Shown here in pieces: positions 22,705-33,538 of a stretch of 64,000 nt of DNA. The position numbers and the translations under genes are program-made. A model generated the notes under the pieces. That model was given only the letters and a program-made list of their open reading frames with translations. It was not told the origin of the DNA and did not search any database. Source of the DNA: Gnetum montanum. Its lineage: Eukaryota > Streptophyta > Gnetopsida > Gnetales > Gnetaceae. The stretch covers positions 1,418,273 through 1,482,272 of the forward strand of contig MNCI01016273.1 of assembly GCA_015680685.1 (NCBI GenBank), in the 5' to 3' direction. Position 1 is the stretch's first letter; every line of letters begins with the position of its first letter.

Positions 22705-23583
22705 TGATGAGTGGCAAGGTACCCCTACACTCAACCATACGAATATGAGCGTTTCACATATGATTCAGTCGAACTCTGCAAACGGGCTAGTTGTGGTATC
22801 TAGATAGTTACTTGGTGATTGCAATTCATTTTCTTCCCACCTAGACTAGTATTCACTTTATCACATATGGTTTAGTCAAGAGTGAGGTGTATGATGTAGT
22901 TTCTAACCTAGTGCTACTTTTGGAGGCAATGGAAAATAACTTTAATTAAGCTAGGAGGAAAAGGGAGAGAGAGTCTAAGCTAGCCTAAGTGTGATGAGTA
23001 TTTGTTCCTTATTCATACATACACATCTTGGACCTCATGCATGACTACTATTGGGATTACCAAGTGCAAATCCTAGGTACACTATTGGGTTATGAAGTAG
23101 TAACACTTGAATGCTTGTGATTAAGTCATACTCATTCAATGTTTAAGGAGTTTAGGGTGAAGAGATATTAACTACAAAAGCAATAAATAACAATAACAAT
23201 TAAATAATTAAACTAAGTAAATGTTGTAATGATGAAGTAATCTCAATCTTTATTTTTGATCATGTGTGTCTATGTACGTCACACTTGAATAAAGGTGTTG
23301 TACAATTACAATCATCACACTACGGGCATGCACTGGGAGAAAGCGTTAAGAGGAAAAAATTAACAAAAAGACTCTACTCTAATACTAAATGACTTTCTTT
23401 AAATCCTTGCACCTACATGTGTATCTATAGGCTTGCATAGGAGTCATAATATCATGCATTTGATATCGTGGGCTAGGCTACGATATCGCATACTCGATGT
23501 CGCGTACGCGATATCGCAAGTGAGATATTGGGGCCTAATGAATCATGATTCATAAAGGATGAATTTTGATATTTTACCTTTCA
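22705..23583 (-). repeat. Third LTR of the A/B family (element C)
   Basis: Reverse orientation. Its downstream end (22705-22760) carries the complement of 'ttcgtatggttgagtgtagg', matching B at 21134-21153 almost base for base. The middle ('accaagtgcaaatcctaggt' near 23.06 kb) matches the A LTR. A TATA-like box precedes the leader near 23.42 kb, and a CpG-dense palindromic block lies upstream of it. No partner LTR was found, so this is a solo or truncated LTR. Confidence 0.65.
23462..23518. promoter_or_regulatory. CpG-dense palindromic block in U3 of LTR C
   Basis: Fifty-seven bases contain nine CpG dinucleotides, with palindromes CGATATCG and CGCGTACGCG and repeated GATATCG units. It sits where the U3 promoter-proximal region lies, about 50-100 bases upstream of the TATA-like box of this reverse-oriented LTR. 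The corresponding positions in LTR A and LTR B hold GAT-type repeats without the CpGs. A protein-binding repeat cluster is an inference from position and symmetry. Confidence 0.45.
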
Positions 23584-25639
23584 ACACTAAGTAGTTTACT
23601 TTATATCAAAATGCATTAAGCATTAATGATATGATTTGGATGTGAGGTTGAATATCTATAGGAATAGTGAGAGATTTGATAAGCTCTTTCAATGCTAAGA
23701 GATGCTTTTTAGAGGTTGCCATATGATCAAAGAGGAAAAGATTATTCCTCTTTGACTTCATTATAACAGTGATTTAACATAAAGACTACCTCTTTAATGT
23801 TGAATCTTTAGGAGGAGTAGGCATTAACAAAATAGTTAATGATGGTGTTCTTGTAAAAATGTTCCTTTTATTCCTACAAAGATACCTTCATGAATTAAGT
23901 GTTGAGATACATAGTATGTGGTCATAAATGGTCTTTAGATTGATGTAAAACTTGATAAATCAATGATTATGAAATTAAGGGGTACAAGTCCTTCATTTAT
24001 ATATTTACTTAGTCTACCACACACAAACTAGGAATAATAGGAAATGATGTAAGGTGACGTTTTCTTATTTTTAAAATGACTAATTGTAAAATCACTTAAA
24101 AAATGACTACGTATAGATTGTTGAAAAATAAATTAAGTGTAAAATAAGTTGTAAATTTTGAAATTAAAATGAAGTGTAAAGTATAGATAAAAAATGTATA
24201 ATATTAAAACACTATACTTTTGACAAGAACAAAGCTTTAACATGAGAGAAGTTTTGATGTGAGAGAAGTTTTAACTTGAGTGAAGTTTTGATGTAAGAGA
24301 AGTTATGACTTGAGTGAAGTTTTGATGTGAGAGAAGTTCTAACATTGAAAATTGGCTAAAGTATGAAATGTTGAAAACTCTATAATTTCAAATAACATGA
24401 TAAGAGATTAAAATTAATCAAGTATAGAATGTATGTAAGCTAGCATATAACAGAGAGATTGCATTGATGTGGGAAAATATCTCAGATGCTATATTGATTA
24501 AAAACTAAAAAATAGAGTGTTCACATGCTATGGAAGATCAATCTACAAATGATAAGAGAGAAAAACAATGTAGATGTAATAGAAGTAATAAAGTAAGCTT
24601 ATATTTAGAGAAAAATATAGATTTGAAGGATGGAATTAAATCTTTCATGGATTTATTGATGAATGGAGAAGCTATAGATGCAATTCAGAATTAATTTTAG
24701 GGTGAAATAAGGTTGTTTTAGCCAAGGTTTCCATTACTAATATAGGAGCTAAAGAAATTTTAACTCTCAAAACTAACTTGGAAGCCTAAAAATTATCTTA
24801 ATAAGTGACGTTGAAGGTACAGAAGGTGTTAAAGATGGAGAAGGGCCACACAAGTGTTGTAGTGGTAGTAGGTGTTCATATTGTTGATCTCTTGGAATCT
24901 GGTAAGTGCTCTTAAATCCAAAAGGATCTTCCCATGTCTCCAATGATCAAACTTTAAAACTTGTATTTTGAACTTGTATTTATAAGCTTGGAGTTGCCAA
25001 ATTTAATTTAGAATTACTAAAACCAAATTCAGAGTTAAGTAGCTTGTTCTAGGTTTTAGAAAAAATCAAGTTTGATCTTTGGTTTTAAGATCCAACATTA
25101 TTTTTTCTTTTGATGTTGATTCTAAATGTTGATGCTCAATATTGTTGTAGTGATGGAAAAATTTGGCACTAGAAGAACTAAAAAAGCTCATACAAAATAG
25201 TTTAACTCTAGAACCTAGAGGCCTTAAAAGGATCCAAAGCATCTCAAACAATCTTCCTGATCACATGAGGAGTTAAAGGGTCTATTACTAAAGGTTATAA
25301 AATAAAGTAGAAAAATGCATGTATACATGAGACACAACATAGAAATAGGAATAGAGAGAAAAGAGATATGGAAAAACAAGAAGCATTATAAACTTTATAT
25401 TAAATGTTATAATAATTTGTAGAAAATAAAGGTTAAAAGAGTACAGATTGTGGACTTTAGAAAGCTTGAGAACATAAAATATTCCTTAAATCTTGATGCA
25501 GATGGAAAGGTGTATTTTGCAACTAGATTCACACATATCTTCCTTAATTGATTTTCTTTTGAATGTTTTATGCCACAACTTCACTCTACTCATGATGATT
25601 TGCACTAGGGGGAAGGCTGTGGACTCTCAAATCTTGCAT
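23584..25639. other. Unassigned AT-rich sequence flanking element D
   Basis: No coding sequence is recognised. The interval contains the 17-bp tandem array listed separately. The part at 25.19-25.33 kb loosely resembles sequence at 57.55-57.70 kb next to element E (a 'gcct-ttaaaagg-atccaa' block followed by a purine-rich stretch), so it may be part of the 3' LTR of D. The open frame at 25066-25251 on the minus strand has no recognisable product. Confidence 0.35.
24243..24344. repeat. 17-bp tandem array, six copies in two alternating forms
   Basis: Six head-to-tail 17-base units fill the interval exactly. Units 1, 3 and 5 end in TTTTGATG; units 2, 4 and 6 end in TTTTAACT, TTATGACT and TTCTAACA. 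All share TGAG/AG(A/T)GAAGTT at the start, with unit 4 beginning TAAGAGAAG. The alternation means the array grew by duplicating a 34-base dimer. Confidence 0.85.
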
Positions 25640-26303
25640 TGCTCCAAAAGTTTCAACTTTGATTAAATGTAAAATGAATTAAAAAGTCCTAAAATATTTT
25701 TTGATTCTTACTTAATTAGCCTATCGATCTAGTAATTCTTTTTTGATTTGATTCTAGCAAACTTCTAGCAAAATTTTCACATTTACAAAGCATATTTGGA
25801 TCATTTTCTTGACTCAAAACTACAACATATGAATTACCAACATTTTTGACTTTTTGGATATGAAACACTAGCATATATGATACTTTTCACCATCCAAAAC
25901 TACAATGTATGGGCCACTAATGTGTGAGTTTTTTTCTACCAAATGTTTACCATATTTGGGCTATTTTGATGGTCCAAGTTCCAATGTGTGGGTAATTTTA
26001 CCTCTAAATAATACCCTACATGTTGGAACAACTTATGGGACATTATGGTACAATGTATGAAGCAAAAATCCACCATTTTAAATCATTTTAATCCTCACAT
26101 GTTGGCATAAGTGAAATTCATAGTGTATGGGTTGTAAATCGCTTTTCTTACACTAAAAATGATCATAAATTTGCCAAAACAAGGGCACATGATAGGAGTT
26201 TTCATGGGAAAAGAGGATAATTATTTTTTGCCTTTGAATTCCCATTAAATTGCAATGTAAATATTGCATTCAAGGCTTCTTATGGATAACATGAATTTTC
26301 TTT
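25640..26303 (-). other. 3' untranslated or LTR-like region of element D
   Basis: Contains several copies of a motif like 'caatgtgtgggt' (near 25.90, 25.94, 25.98 and 26.12 kb) also present in the repeat array at 30.09-31.18 kb on the other side of D. Sharing the motif on both sides suggests long terminal repeats or related subterminal repeats. No coding sequence is seen. Confidence 0.35.
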
Positions 26304-26380
26304 GAGGTGTTTCATTGACCCCTCTTTGTCAATGTTTTAAGGATCAACCCAAGAGACATCAACAAAGAATGTGAAACACC
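26304..26380. other. Imperfect inverted repeat conserved with element E
   Basis: The left arm GGTGTTTCATT (26306) and right arm AATGTGAAACACC (26368-26380) pair with a small bulge; inner arms CTCTTTGTCAATG and CATC-AACAAAGAA extend the stem. Element E has the same arrangement at 58831-58910. It lies just downstream of integrase in the 3' untranslated part of both copies. Confidence 0.6.
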
Positions 26381-26609
26381 ACCATAGATGCATCACCAAC
26401 ACTTCCTTATCATACTTCATTTGGAAGTTGTTAAATCATGTTAAGGAGTGCTCATGATGATGAAATAAGGTAACAATGGAATGTCAATAGTTTAGGTATG
26501 AGATAATGACTATATTAGCTATTGGAATATGGGCACATGGACTTAGAAAGAATTCCCAATGTTGACATCGTGGAAATGGCATGGTGATGACATGCTTGTT
26601 GAAAGAAGA

Positions 26610-27340
26610 GGTCTTCATGCTTCTTGCTTGCACTTTGTTTTTGAACTTCTTTGACCACTTGGATTTTTTTTCTTTTCTTTGGAGCCATTAGTTTTACCTT
26701 CGTGCATATAAGAGTTGTTCATTGTACTGCATTTACCATTGCTCAACATTTTCTTTAGGAGGTTTATGATGACTCTGCTGCTAGCTTTAGCTTGGCCGTT
26801 AGCTTGTGGATAATATGGTGATTGAAATAAATGCTTAATGGTAATTATTGATAAAATGTTTGCATTTCTCAACTACTAAATTGTGGTCCATTATTTGTAA
26901 TGATTCTTAAAGATAGGAAAAAATTGGAATAGTATGTTATCTAATACAAATTTATAGATCTGTTGTATTTTTTTCCTCGGAGGGATAGCCTCAGCTCACG
27001 TTTTGAAGCATTCAGTTGTGGTGATGATGAAACTATGCCCTATAGAGGATTTAGGAGTTATAGATCCAATTATATAGATTCCCCATCTTTTAAATGATCA
27101 CATGATGTAAGTAGCTTGTAACTTAGTTAGTGGCATGTGTATTAGATTGTTGTATTGTTGTAGATGTCACAACTTTTAACCTTCTACAAGAAGTCACTTT
27201 TAATATAGGGCCAATAGTATCCTAAGTATCTCATTTTCACTACCATGGCTCTAGGTCCTATATGTCCTCCATATATGCCCTTGTGTACCTATTCTAGGAC
27301 CATGAGGGCTTCTACCTTACTCAAGAATACTAACAATACA
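26610..27340 (-). pseudogene. Element D integrase (decayed)
   Basis: Minus strand: WGIYIIGSITPKSSIGHSFI near 27.08 kb is the start of the catalytic core, with the first Asp replaced by Tyr. RIITNNGPQFSS near 26.90 kb is the second motif, with TDNG changed to TNNG. The stretch HLFQSPYYPQANGQAKASSR near 26.82 kb and LLKKML follow. The first and second active-site Asp are both lost, so this copy cannot integrate. The Asn at the second position is shared with element E. Confidence 0.75.
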
Positions 27341-28330
27341 CCATCATAGAACCTTTAACATAATGTGTTATCCAATTAAATGATCTATTATTTTGATCTT
27401 TAATGTATAGTATCCTTTTTAGTAGTAGTTAGGTTTTGTGCAGGTTCACCATGCATTAGGTAAAACATGATCTCATCATATCACTATTTTTGAGGAACAT
27501 TATCAATGATGGATATAAAGATGCCTTAAATATTTAACATGATGGGAATAACACAATTATTCATCAAGAAAATCAACTTACTAAACATATCAAGCATCAA
27601 AATTTGGGCTAAGGTGATAATGGAATTAGATAAGGTGTTCTAAATCCTAGGGATGTGTTGGATATCAATATCTATAAATTATAGCATGAGTTTTCTTACT
27701 AGGTCATAGTAAGATTATAAATGTTTAACGTTTCATGCATAGACTTTGGTTACATGATTAATCACCATTTGTGAATCACCTTTTGTCATTAAGCATGTAA
27801 TTTCATGGTCATAAGCTACCATCATTCCTATGATTAATCATTCATATTCTACTACATTATTGGTACATAGGATTTGAAAATGATAAGTAAAAGGCTATTT
27901 ACCAAAGGATAATGTTATGATGGCAACAACACTTGTTCCATGGATTATTAAAGCTTCATCAAAATGCATGATGGCCTCATATCCTTCAGGTATCTTGTTA
28001 ACTATGTTCACATGTTCATCTAGGAACTTACGATCTATGGTTATGTTATCCTAAATTTGGAAAGTTATGAGTTAAGTAGCTATAGCTTGCCTTTTTGTTA
28101 AGAATTAGGAGTTTTAATGTAGGTCAAACTTAGTAGTTATGACCTTTAACCAGGCTATCCAACTACTCTCGTAAATGTTGATTGTTATGGCTCTTAGCAT
28201 GTTGTCTTTGAATATGACATTAACTCAACTCCTAAAAAGGTAGTATCTTCACTTCTTTAGAGAGAATACTAGGACTAAACAATAATTCTCAACCTTAGTG
28301 TATAAGGTCTCAAAGGCTATCAATGCATGG
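27340..28330 (-). pseudogene. Element D RNase H and connection (badly decayed)
   Basis: Located by position between the RT and integrase of D and by alignment with element E at about 61.1-62.2 kb, where blocks such as the one around 27.75-27.87 kb (complement of 'cattatttatcat-ggtgattc') correspond. Stops and shifts are too dense to read a continuous domain. No active-site residues could be assigned. Confidence 0.5.
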
Positions 28331-29450
28331 TTCAAATAGTAAACATGTAGCTCTACTCCATCCTATTTTTGATAAAGTAAAGAGGCTATGAACATGTTAG
28401 AGACAACAAGGTAGATGTAAAATGATTTGTCCTTTTGAGATGGGTATATGGCAGGAAATTAGGCCAACTCTTACTTAATGTTATCAAAGGATTCTTGTCA
28501 TTGGTCAGTCCACTTGTAGTGAATCCCATTTTTAAGAAAATGTTACATGGATTGTAGCCTATCCATGAGCCTCAAGATGAACCTCTGAATAAGTTGAAAT
28601 CTACCTTGTAATCCTCATAGTTTATTAAGGTTAGTAGGTGTTTCCAAGTTAGTTGTGGCATTAACCTTATCAAGATTAACATGTATCCCTACCTTAGATA
28701 CTATGAAAATAGGAATCATACCAATTTTAACACTAAAGACACACTTCATAGGATTAAGTATAATCTCATACTTGAAGGCTATATCATCAATGTAATCATT
28801 TAGTAACCCTAACATGTAGTCACTAAAAATATAAGTCATAACTTATTGATCAGTTGCACCTAAATTCTTTAGACCGAATGGAATCATTGTGCAACAAGAG
28901 GTCTCCCAAGGAATCATAAAGGTCATATGCAACTGATGCTTTGGGTTGATCATAACTTGGTTATATCCTAAGAACTCATCCATAAAGAATAATAAGATAT
29001 GCCTAGTTGTAATATTAATAAGTTGATCAATACTAGGTAAAGGAAAATCATCTTTAATGGTTGCCTTATTGAGGTCTTAAAAATTAATACAAATGATTTT
29101 ATTCTTCTTTGGAACTACCACTATGTTCGAAACCCAATTAGCATAATCAATAGCTTGAATGAAAGTTGATTGATAAAGGTTTTTGATCTCATCATGAATT
29201 GCTAGGACCAAATCTGGTCTAATTTTGCAAATTTTTTACTTAACAAGCCTAATTCTAGGATCAAGTATGATGTTATGTTGCACTAAACACAGATAAAGTC
29301 CTAGCATATCCTCATATGACTAATCAAATATTTTAATGTTATTTTGAAGGGCCTTGGTGATGTCTTGCATCATCTAGGGTTCTAGTGAGGAACTTAGTTT
29401 TAGCACTTTCTCCTCATCATTATGGGTTGTAATAGGGATTTTAATGTTAA
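28330..29450 (-). pseudogene. Element D reverse transcriptase (decayed)
   Basis: Minus strand: IPITTHNDEEKVLKLSSSLE near 29.43 kb, then QHNIILDP, then NIVVVPKKNK near 29.12 kb, FPLPSIDQLINITTRHILL near 29.03 kb, FLGYNQVMINPKHQL, and MLGLLNDYIDDIAFKYE at about 28.82-28.77 kb with the catalytic Asp pair intact. LNPMKCVFSVKIGMIPIFIV and VGIHVNLDKVNA close the palm/thumb. The alignment with E is colinear except upstream, where D passes directly into a 10-bp minisatellite. Confidence 0.8.
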
Positions 29451-29623
29451 ATGATGCAAAATGATGTCAAATGGTGTCGAATGACACCAAATGATGGCAA
29501 AATGATACTAAATAATGTCAAATGATATCAAAATGATACCAAATGATGTCAAATGATATTAAATGATGTCAAAATGGTATTAAATGATGCTGAATGACAT
29601 CAAATAATATCATATGATGTAAA
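29451..29623. repeat. 10-bp minisatellite, about 17 units
   Basis: Seventeen consecutive units of consensus ATGATRTCAA fill the interval; fourteen are 10 bases long and three (units 5, 8 and 12) are 11 bases. Units differ mostly by transitions. Further degenerate copies trail on to about 29.64 kb. The array starts where the coding sequence upstream of RT, still present in element E, is interrupted in D. Confidence 0.8.
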
Positions 29624-30089
29624 AGGAGGTCAAACAAGGTTGAAATGGTTAAAAATAATATTAAATAATAGTATTTGTTTCTAAATGTAATTTTATGGTC
29701 AAAATAAGAAAAAACCTAGAAAAAATAGATCATAATTACTAACACAAGTAGAAGTTTGATGAAAATAGGTTACAAATTGTCAAAACAGGTAAAAATCTAG
29801 AGAAAACATGTGGTAAACAACTTAAATAAGTAAAACTGCTAGCAAAAATAGTCAAAATATGAAAAAATCTTGTAAAAATAGTTAATTTTTTTTAAATAAA
29901 TATTTTTAGAGGTATTTAAACTACTAGATAAGTGGAGTTTTTGTTGTCAAAATAATTTAAAAAACTAACAATAACTACAACCTACATTTGAGGATCATCT
30001 ACTCAACATGTGAGCTTCTTGTGTCATCTTCCAAACATGGAAGGCCTATACAAACATGAGTTAAGTTATTCATGTTGAAAGCTTATTTA
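29624..30089. other. AT-rich spacer between two repeat arrays of element D
   Basis: A-rich on the plus strand, with recurrent 'gtcaaaata' and 'ggtaaaaat' words suggesting decayed short repeats. No coding sequence or promoter-like element is seen. Confidence 0.4.
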
Positions 30090-31180
30090 TGTTCTATAAG
30101 TTGGCCCACATGTTTCCACAACATGTGGGGTTTGTGCTCCTAGCATGTGGCTAGTTTAGATGAGCTTTTAGTCTCTTGGAACTTACCAGTGTAGCTTGGA
30201 ACCACTCTATATTAGGTCTTTGACATGTGGGATCCATCCTAGTACAGTTTGAGCAATTTTTAACTTGGTTATTATTGATGTAGGCTTTACATTTTCTTCC
30301 ACATGCTACCATAGCATGTGGGGCTTGACCCTCTAGCATGCGGGACTTAGGATGCTAGTTTGTGAGGGTTTCAACAAGGACTTTTAGCCTTTATAGGCTT
30401 CTATGGTTTTGCAGTTTGCTATGTCATTTGGGACAAAGTATAAGTTTTATGTACTAATTTTGGAGATTTTTGGTATTCACACATTGGCCCACATGCTCCC
30501 TTAGTGTGTGGGATAAGGGTTTCCAATGTATGGAATTAATATCCATTTTTAGTAGCATGTAAAGGTTGAAATCTTGCTTAGTTTTTCAGTCTTTGTCTTA
30601 TGGATTCCACCAAGTAAATTTTGAGTAAATTTTGCATGGTTAACCTTGGTGTGAGCTTCCCACATTGGCCCACACACTGCCATAGCATGTGAAACTTGAT
30701 TTCCATTGTGTGGTATTAAATCTGGCCATTTGTAGAGGTTTTTAACTAAGTTTTTAGTGTTTCAAGGCCTCTATGTGAGTGTTTAGGTTTTGGAAAAGGA
30801 TTTACAGTTTTTCCTACAATATTAGGTAAAGCATGTTATATTTTGATTCCATGTAGGAGTTTTTTATGTATCACACATTTGCCCACATGTTTTCACAATG
30901 TATGGGAATGGAGTTTCTAATGTGTGGGCTTAAAACCATCATAACCTCAATGTATGGGCTTCCTTTGATGGATTTTTTATGCTTGGAAATCTTGTTGACT
31001 TTTTTGAGGTTTTGTGGGATCTTCTAGGCAACTTATGATTAAGTTTGAGATGGTAAATTTCTTGTTCTAATCCCCACATCTTGAGTGATATATTTGGGAT
31101 CTCATGATTAATTTATTATCAAAACTTTAGGTTTTTCACATTGGCCCATACATTGGACTAGAAGTCCAACATGTTAGGCT
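30090..31180. repeat. Degenerate tandem array of about 190-bp units, each with a hairpin
   Basis: Six related units start near 30101, 30294, 30481, 30660, 30876 and 31137 (spacings about 180-260). Each opens with 'acattggcccacatg' or a variant and forms a small inverted repeat: CCCACATGT/ACATGTGGG at 30105-30129, CCACATGCT/AGCATGTGG at 30299-30321, a near-perfect pair at 30488-30512, weaker ones in units 4 and 5, and TTGGACT/AGTCCAA at about 31152-31168. Several units carry a second 'tagcatgtgg' half-site and an 'actttttag-ctttnnagg' block downstream. It looks like an old satellite-type array inside or beside element D. Confidence 0.65.
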
Positions 31181-31205
31181 AGAAGATTGAAATTTGACAT
31201 AAAAA

Positions 31206-31511
31206 TCAAATGTATAAGACTTGTCTCCCTTGATTATCTCCTAACCTTAATGTGTTAAAGCTTTCTCTTAGTTCCAAAAGGTTTTCATTGTCAACATGTA
31301 AGGCCTTGTGTGAGAATTTTGAAACCCAAAACCTAGTATTAGAGCTACTTTCCTTCTCAATCTCTCTAGTGTGATGCCTAGGATCTAAAGTGGTGGTTGA
31401 AAACCAAATTTCCAACATTTCCCCAATAATCTTAGCTTTCATCCATCCTTTTACACAATGCTCTTGTAGCATAGGAGAACGTTTTGGATTTTTTTCTGCA
31501 ATAGAACTCAC
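31206..31511 (-). CDS. Open frame of 101 codons, unrecognised
   Basis: An uninterrupted frame from ATG at 31511 to a stop at 31206. The product is mixed charged and hydrophobic, with two Trp-containing stretches (CVKGWMKAKIIGEMLEIWFS and RFWVSKFSHKALHVDNENLL). Stops are frequent everywhere else in this neighbourhood, so 100 clean codons stand out. No family is recognised, and no introns or second exon could be linked. It may be a fragment of a gag-like ORF of element D or of an unrelated gene; chance is also possible. Confidence 0.3.
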   Translation of the reverse strand: MSSIAEKNPKRSPMLQEHCVKGWMKAKIIGEMLEIWFSTTTLDPRHHTREIEKESSSNTRFWVSKFSHKALHVDNENLLELRESFNTLRLGDNQGRQVLYI

Positions 31512-33538
31512 AAATCTTGGCCACCATGGTGAAGAAAATTAGATCAAGTAGTTGAAACGTAGTTTTGGATGAGGTGGGGGAATCTGTACACATTTTTTTA
31601 GTCTTTCAAATCCTTCTATATGTGAGGGACCTTCATCAAGGATTGCAAGGTACCAATCTTCTACAATTTTTTCTAAATTTTAATGAATTTGTGAAAATGT
31701 TTTACCACTCCTAGGCTCAAGCTAGTTGGAATTTTTCATTGCAACTATGTTGAATTAAATGTTTAGGCTCTAAAATCATGTTGGTAGTAAAATTTTGATC
31801 TTTTTGCATATTATGGTAAAGATTTTGGTTTTCTTGCATGCCTTTTCACAGTGATGTTTCCTTAGTTTTACTAATTTTGGCTTAAAATCGATATTTTTTC
31901 TACATCATGTATGATGAAATATTCAAGTTTTGACTCATATATCTATATTTTGGTGCATTTTAGCTATATTAGATATCGAATTGCATTTTTTAGATTTTTT
32001 TATGAATTTTTATGGATTTTTTCCCAACCTAGTTTTCAACATTTTAGCCTATTTTCATGAAATTTTGCAATTTTTCCATGGAAATATTAGTTTTTTTTTG
32101 AAATTTTTGGGGTAATTTTGGTCAAAATGTAGGGTTCTTTCCAATGGTAGATTTAGTGTAGGATGCTCCTAAGTTAATTTTGGAATTTTTAATTTTTTTT
32201 TGAATTTTTCCTAGCCTTGGAATTTGTGTTCATTATTCGTAGTATTAATTACAAAGTTTTGCTATATCTATGACTATGATTGGTAGCATTGGGTTCTTGG
32301 GATTGGGCTTTAGCCATTGAAAAATCATTTCCAAGTTCTATGGCTAGTTTATGACACTCTTTGGGATTGCTATGGTAGTGTATGATGGGTCTTAATATTT
32401 TGCACAAAGAAGAATTATAGCCTATGGGCTATAGGAGCCAAGAAAACTTGTGATTTTAGGCATGTTGTATTATGAAATTTCCTTGTATATTAGGCATGTT
32501 GTATTGTGAAATTTCAATGACCACACCTTATAGGAATTCTCTACTTCTTAACCTACAAAAATATCAATTCTGGCTTCATGTTTTATCAAAATCTCGATTC
32601 CAAGGTAAGTGTTCATCAAAATACTTAATTAGGGCCTTACATGCCATTATTTGTGAAAATGTCAAACTAGTTTCCCATAAGGCCAAATTGATTTCTTTTG
32701 ATGTCAACAAGTTGTCAAACTATCCAATTTAGTTTTTCTATGTTTCATGACTATTAACATGTTAAATTTAGTTCTTTTACTATGTAATTTGAGGTGTGAA
32801 GTCTAGATTTTGATTTACATTATGAAGGTGGTTACATTGATAAACTTGGTCACTTTTATGCATTTTATTTAATGGTAACATTTTCTTCTTCAATGTTATT
32901 TTGGTTTGAATTTTATTAATTTTTTTTAAAAAAATTTTCCATGGCTCCTTATGGTTTCTTATGGCTATGTGATTATGTGGTTATATGGCTATCTGCAAGG
33001 CATTTCTAAAACCTATCTTGATTGTCGTTGAGTTAGTGGGAATTTTATGTTGCATGGTGATGGCTATAAAAAAGAGATTAAATCTCAATATGAACTTTGA
33101 AAACCACACCAAATATGTTTTAGAGCTAGGACTAAAGCATTTTGATGTATCTACTTCACAATTACAATGTGATTATGTGGTTGCACTTGGCTATAGATGT
33201 TGCAACCATAGTCACAAAGACTCTCATGGTATGGTCTTCTAACTATATCTTATAGTTCATGGTTGACAATCTTGATAGTCAAAGAAAGATATTACAAAAT
33301 GAAGGCTCATATTCTATAGAAGTTCAAAGATTATCCCAAATCTAAGCAATACCCAAGTATTTGTAATACAATACCAACAATACCTTGATGCTCGACCATT
33401 GCATAAATACTCTATTCCAAAACCCTTTAGGAATTATCTACTACTAGAAGTATAAGCTTGGTTTTATATTAACACTTTTTGTTTATCTTTAGTTTTAGTG
33501 TTGTTTTTTCTAATATTTTTTTGCTTTAGTTTTTCAAG
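31512..33538. other. T-rich region with no assigned gene
   Basis: T-runs dominate 31.86-32.21 kb and 32.87-32.94 kb. Two plus-strand open frames (32472-32732, 86 codons; 32985-33242, 85 codons) have ordinary-looking composition, for example LELGLKHFDVSTSQLQ. They precede the locus at 33.5-36.6 kb and could be its upstream exons; nothing else supports them. Confidence 0.35.

Larger units (their letters stand above)
25640..31200 (-). mobile_element. Tat/Ogre-like Ty3/gypsy element D
   Basis: Minus strand: RT, RNase H and integrase remnants in order, with a YIDD-type RT box and an integrase reading SPYYPQANGQAKAS, both typical of the Tat/Ogre lineage. Element E (57.4-64 kb) is a second copy of the same family: RT, integrase and a 3' hairpin align between them. 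No gag is seen upstream of RT; repeat arrays take its place (29.45-31.18 kb). Element limits are not fixed, because no LTR pair could be aligned. Confidence 0.65.

Noticed and set aside
24243-24344. Possible CRISPR-like array
   Set aside because: Units are directly adjacent without spacers, and the sequence context is a plant genome; it is a minisatellite.
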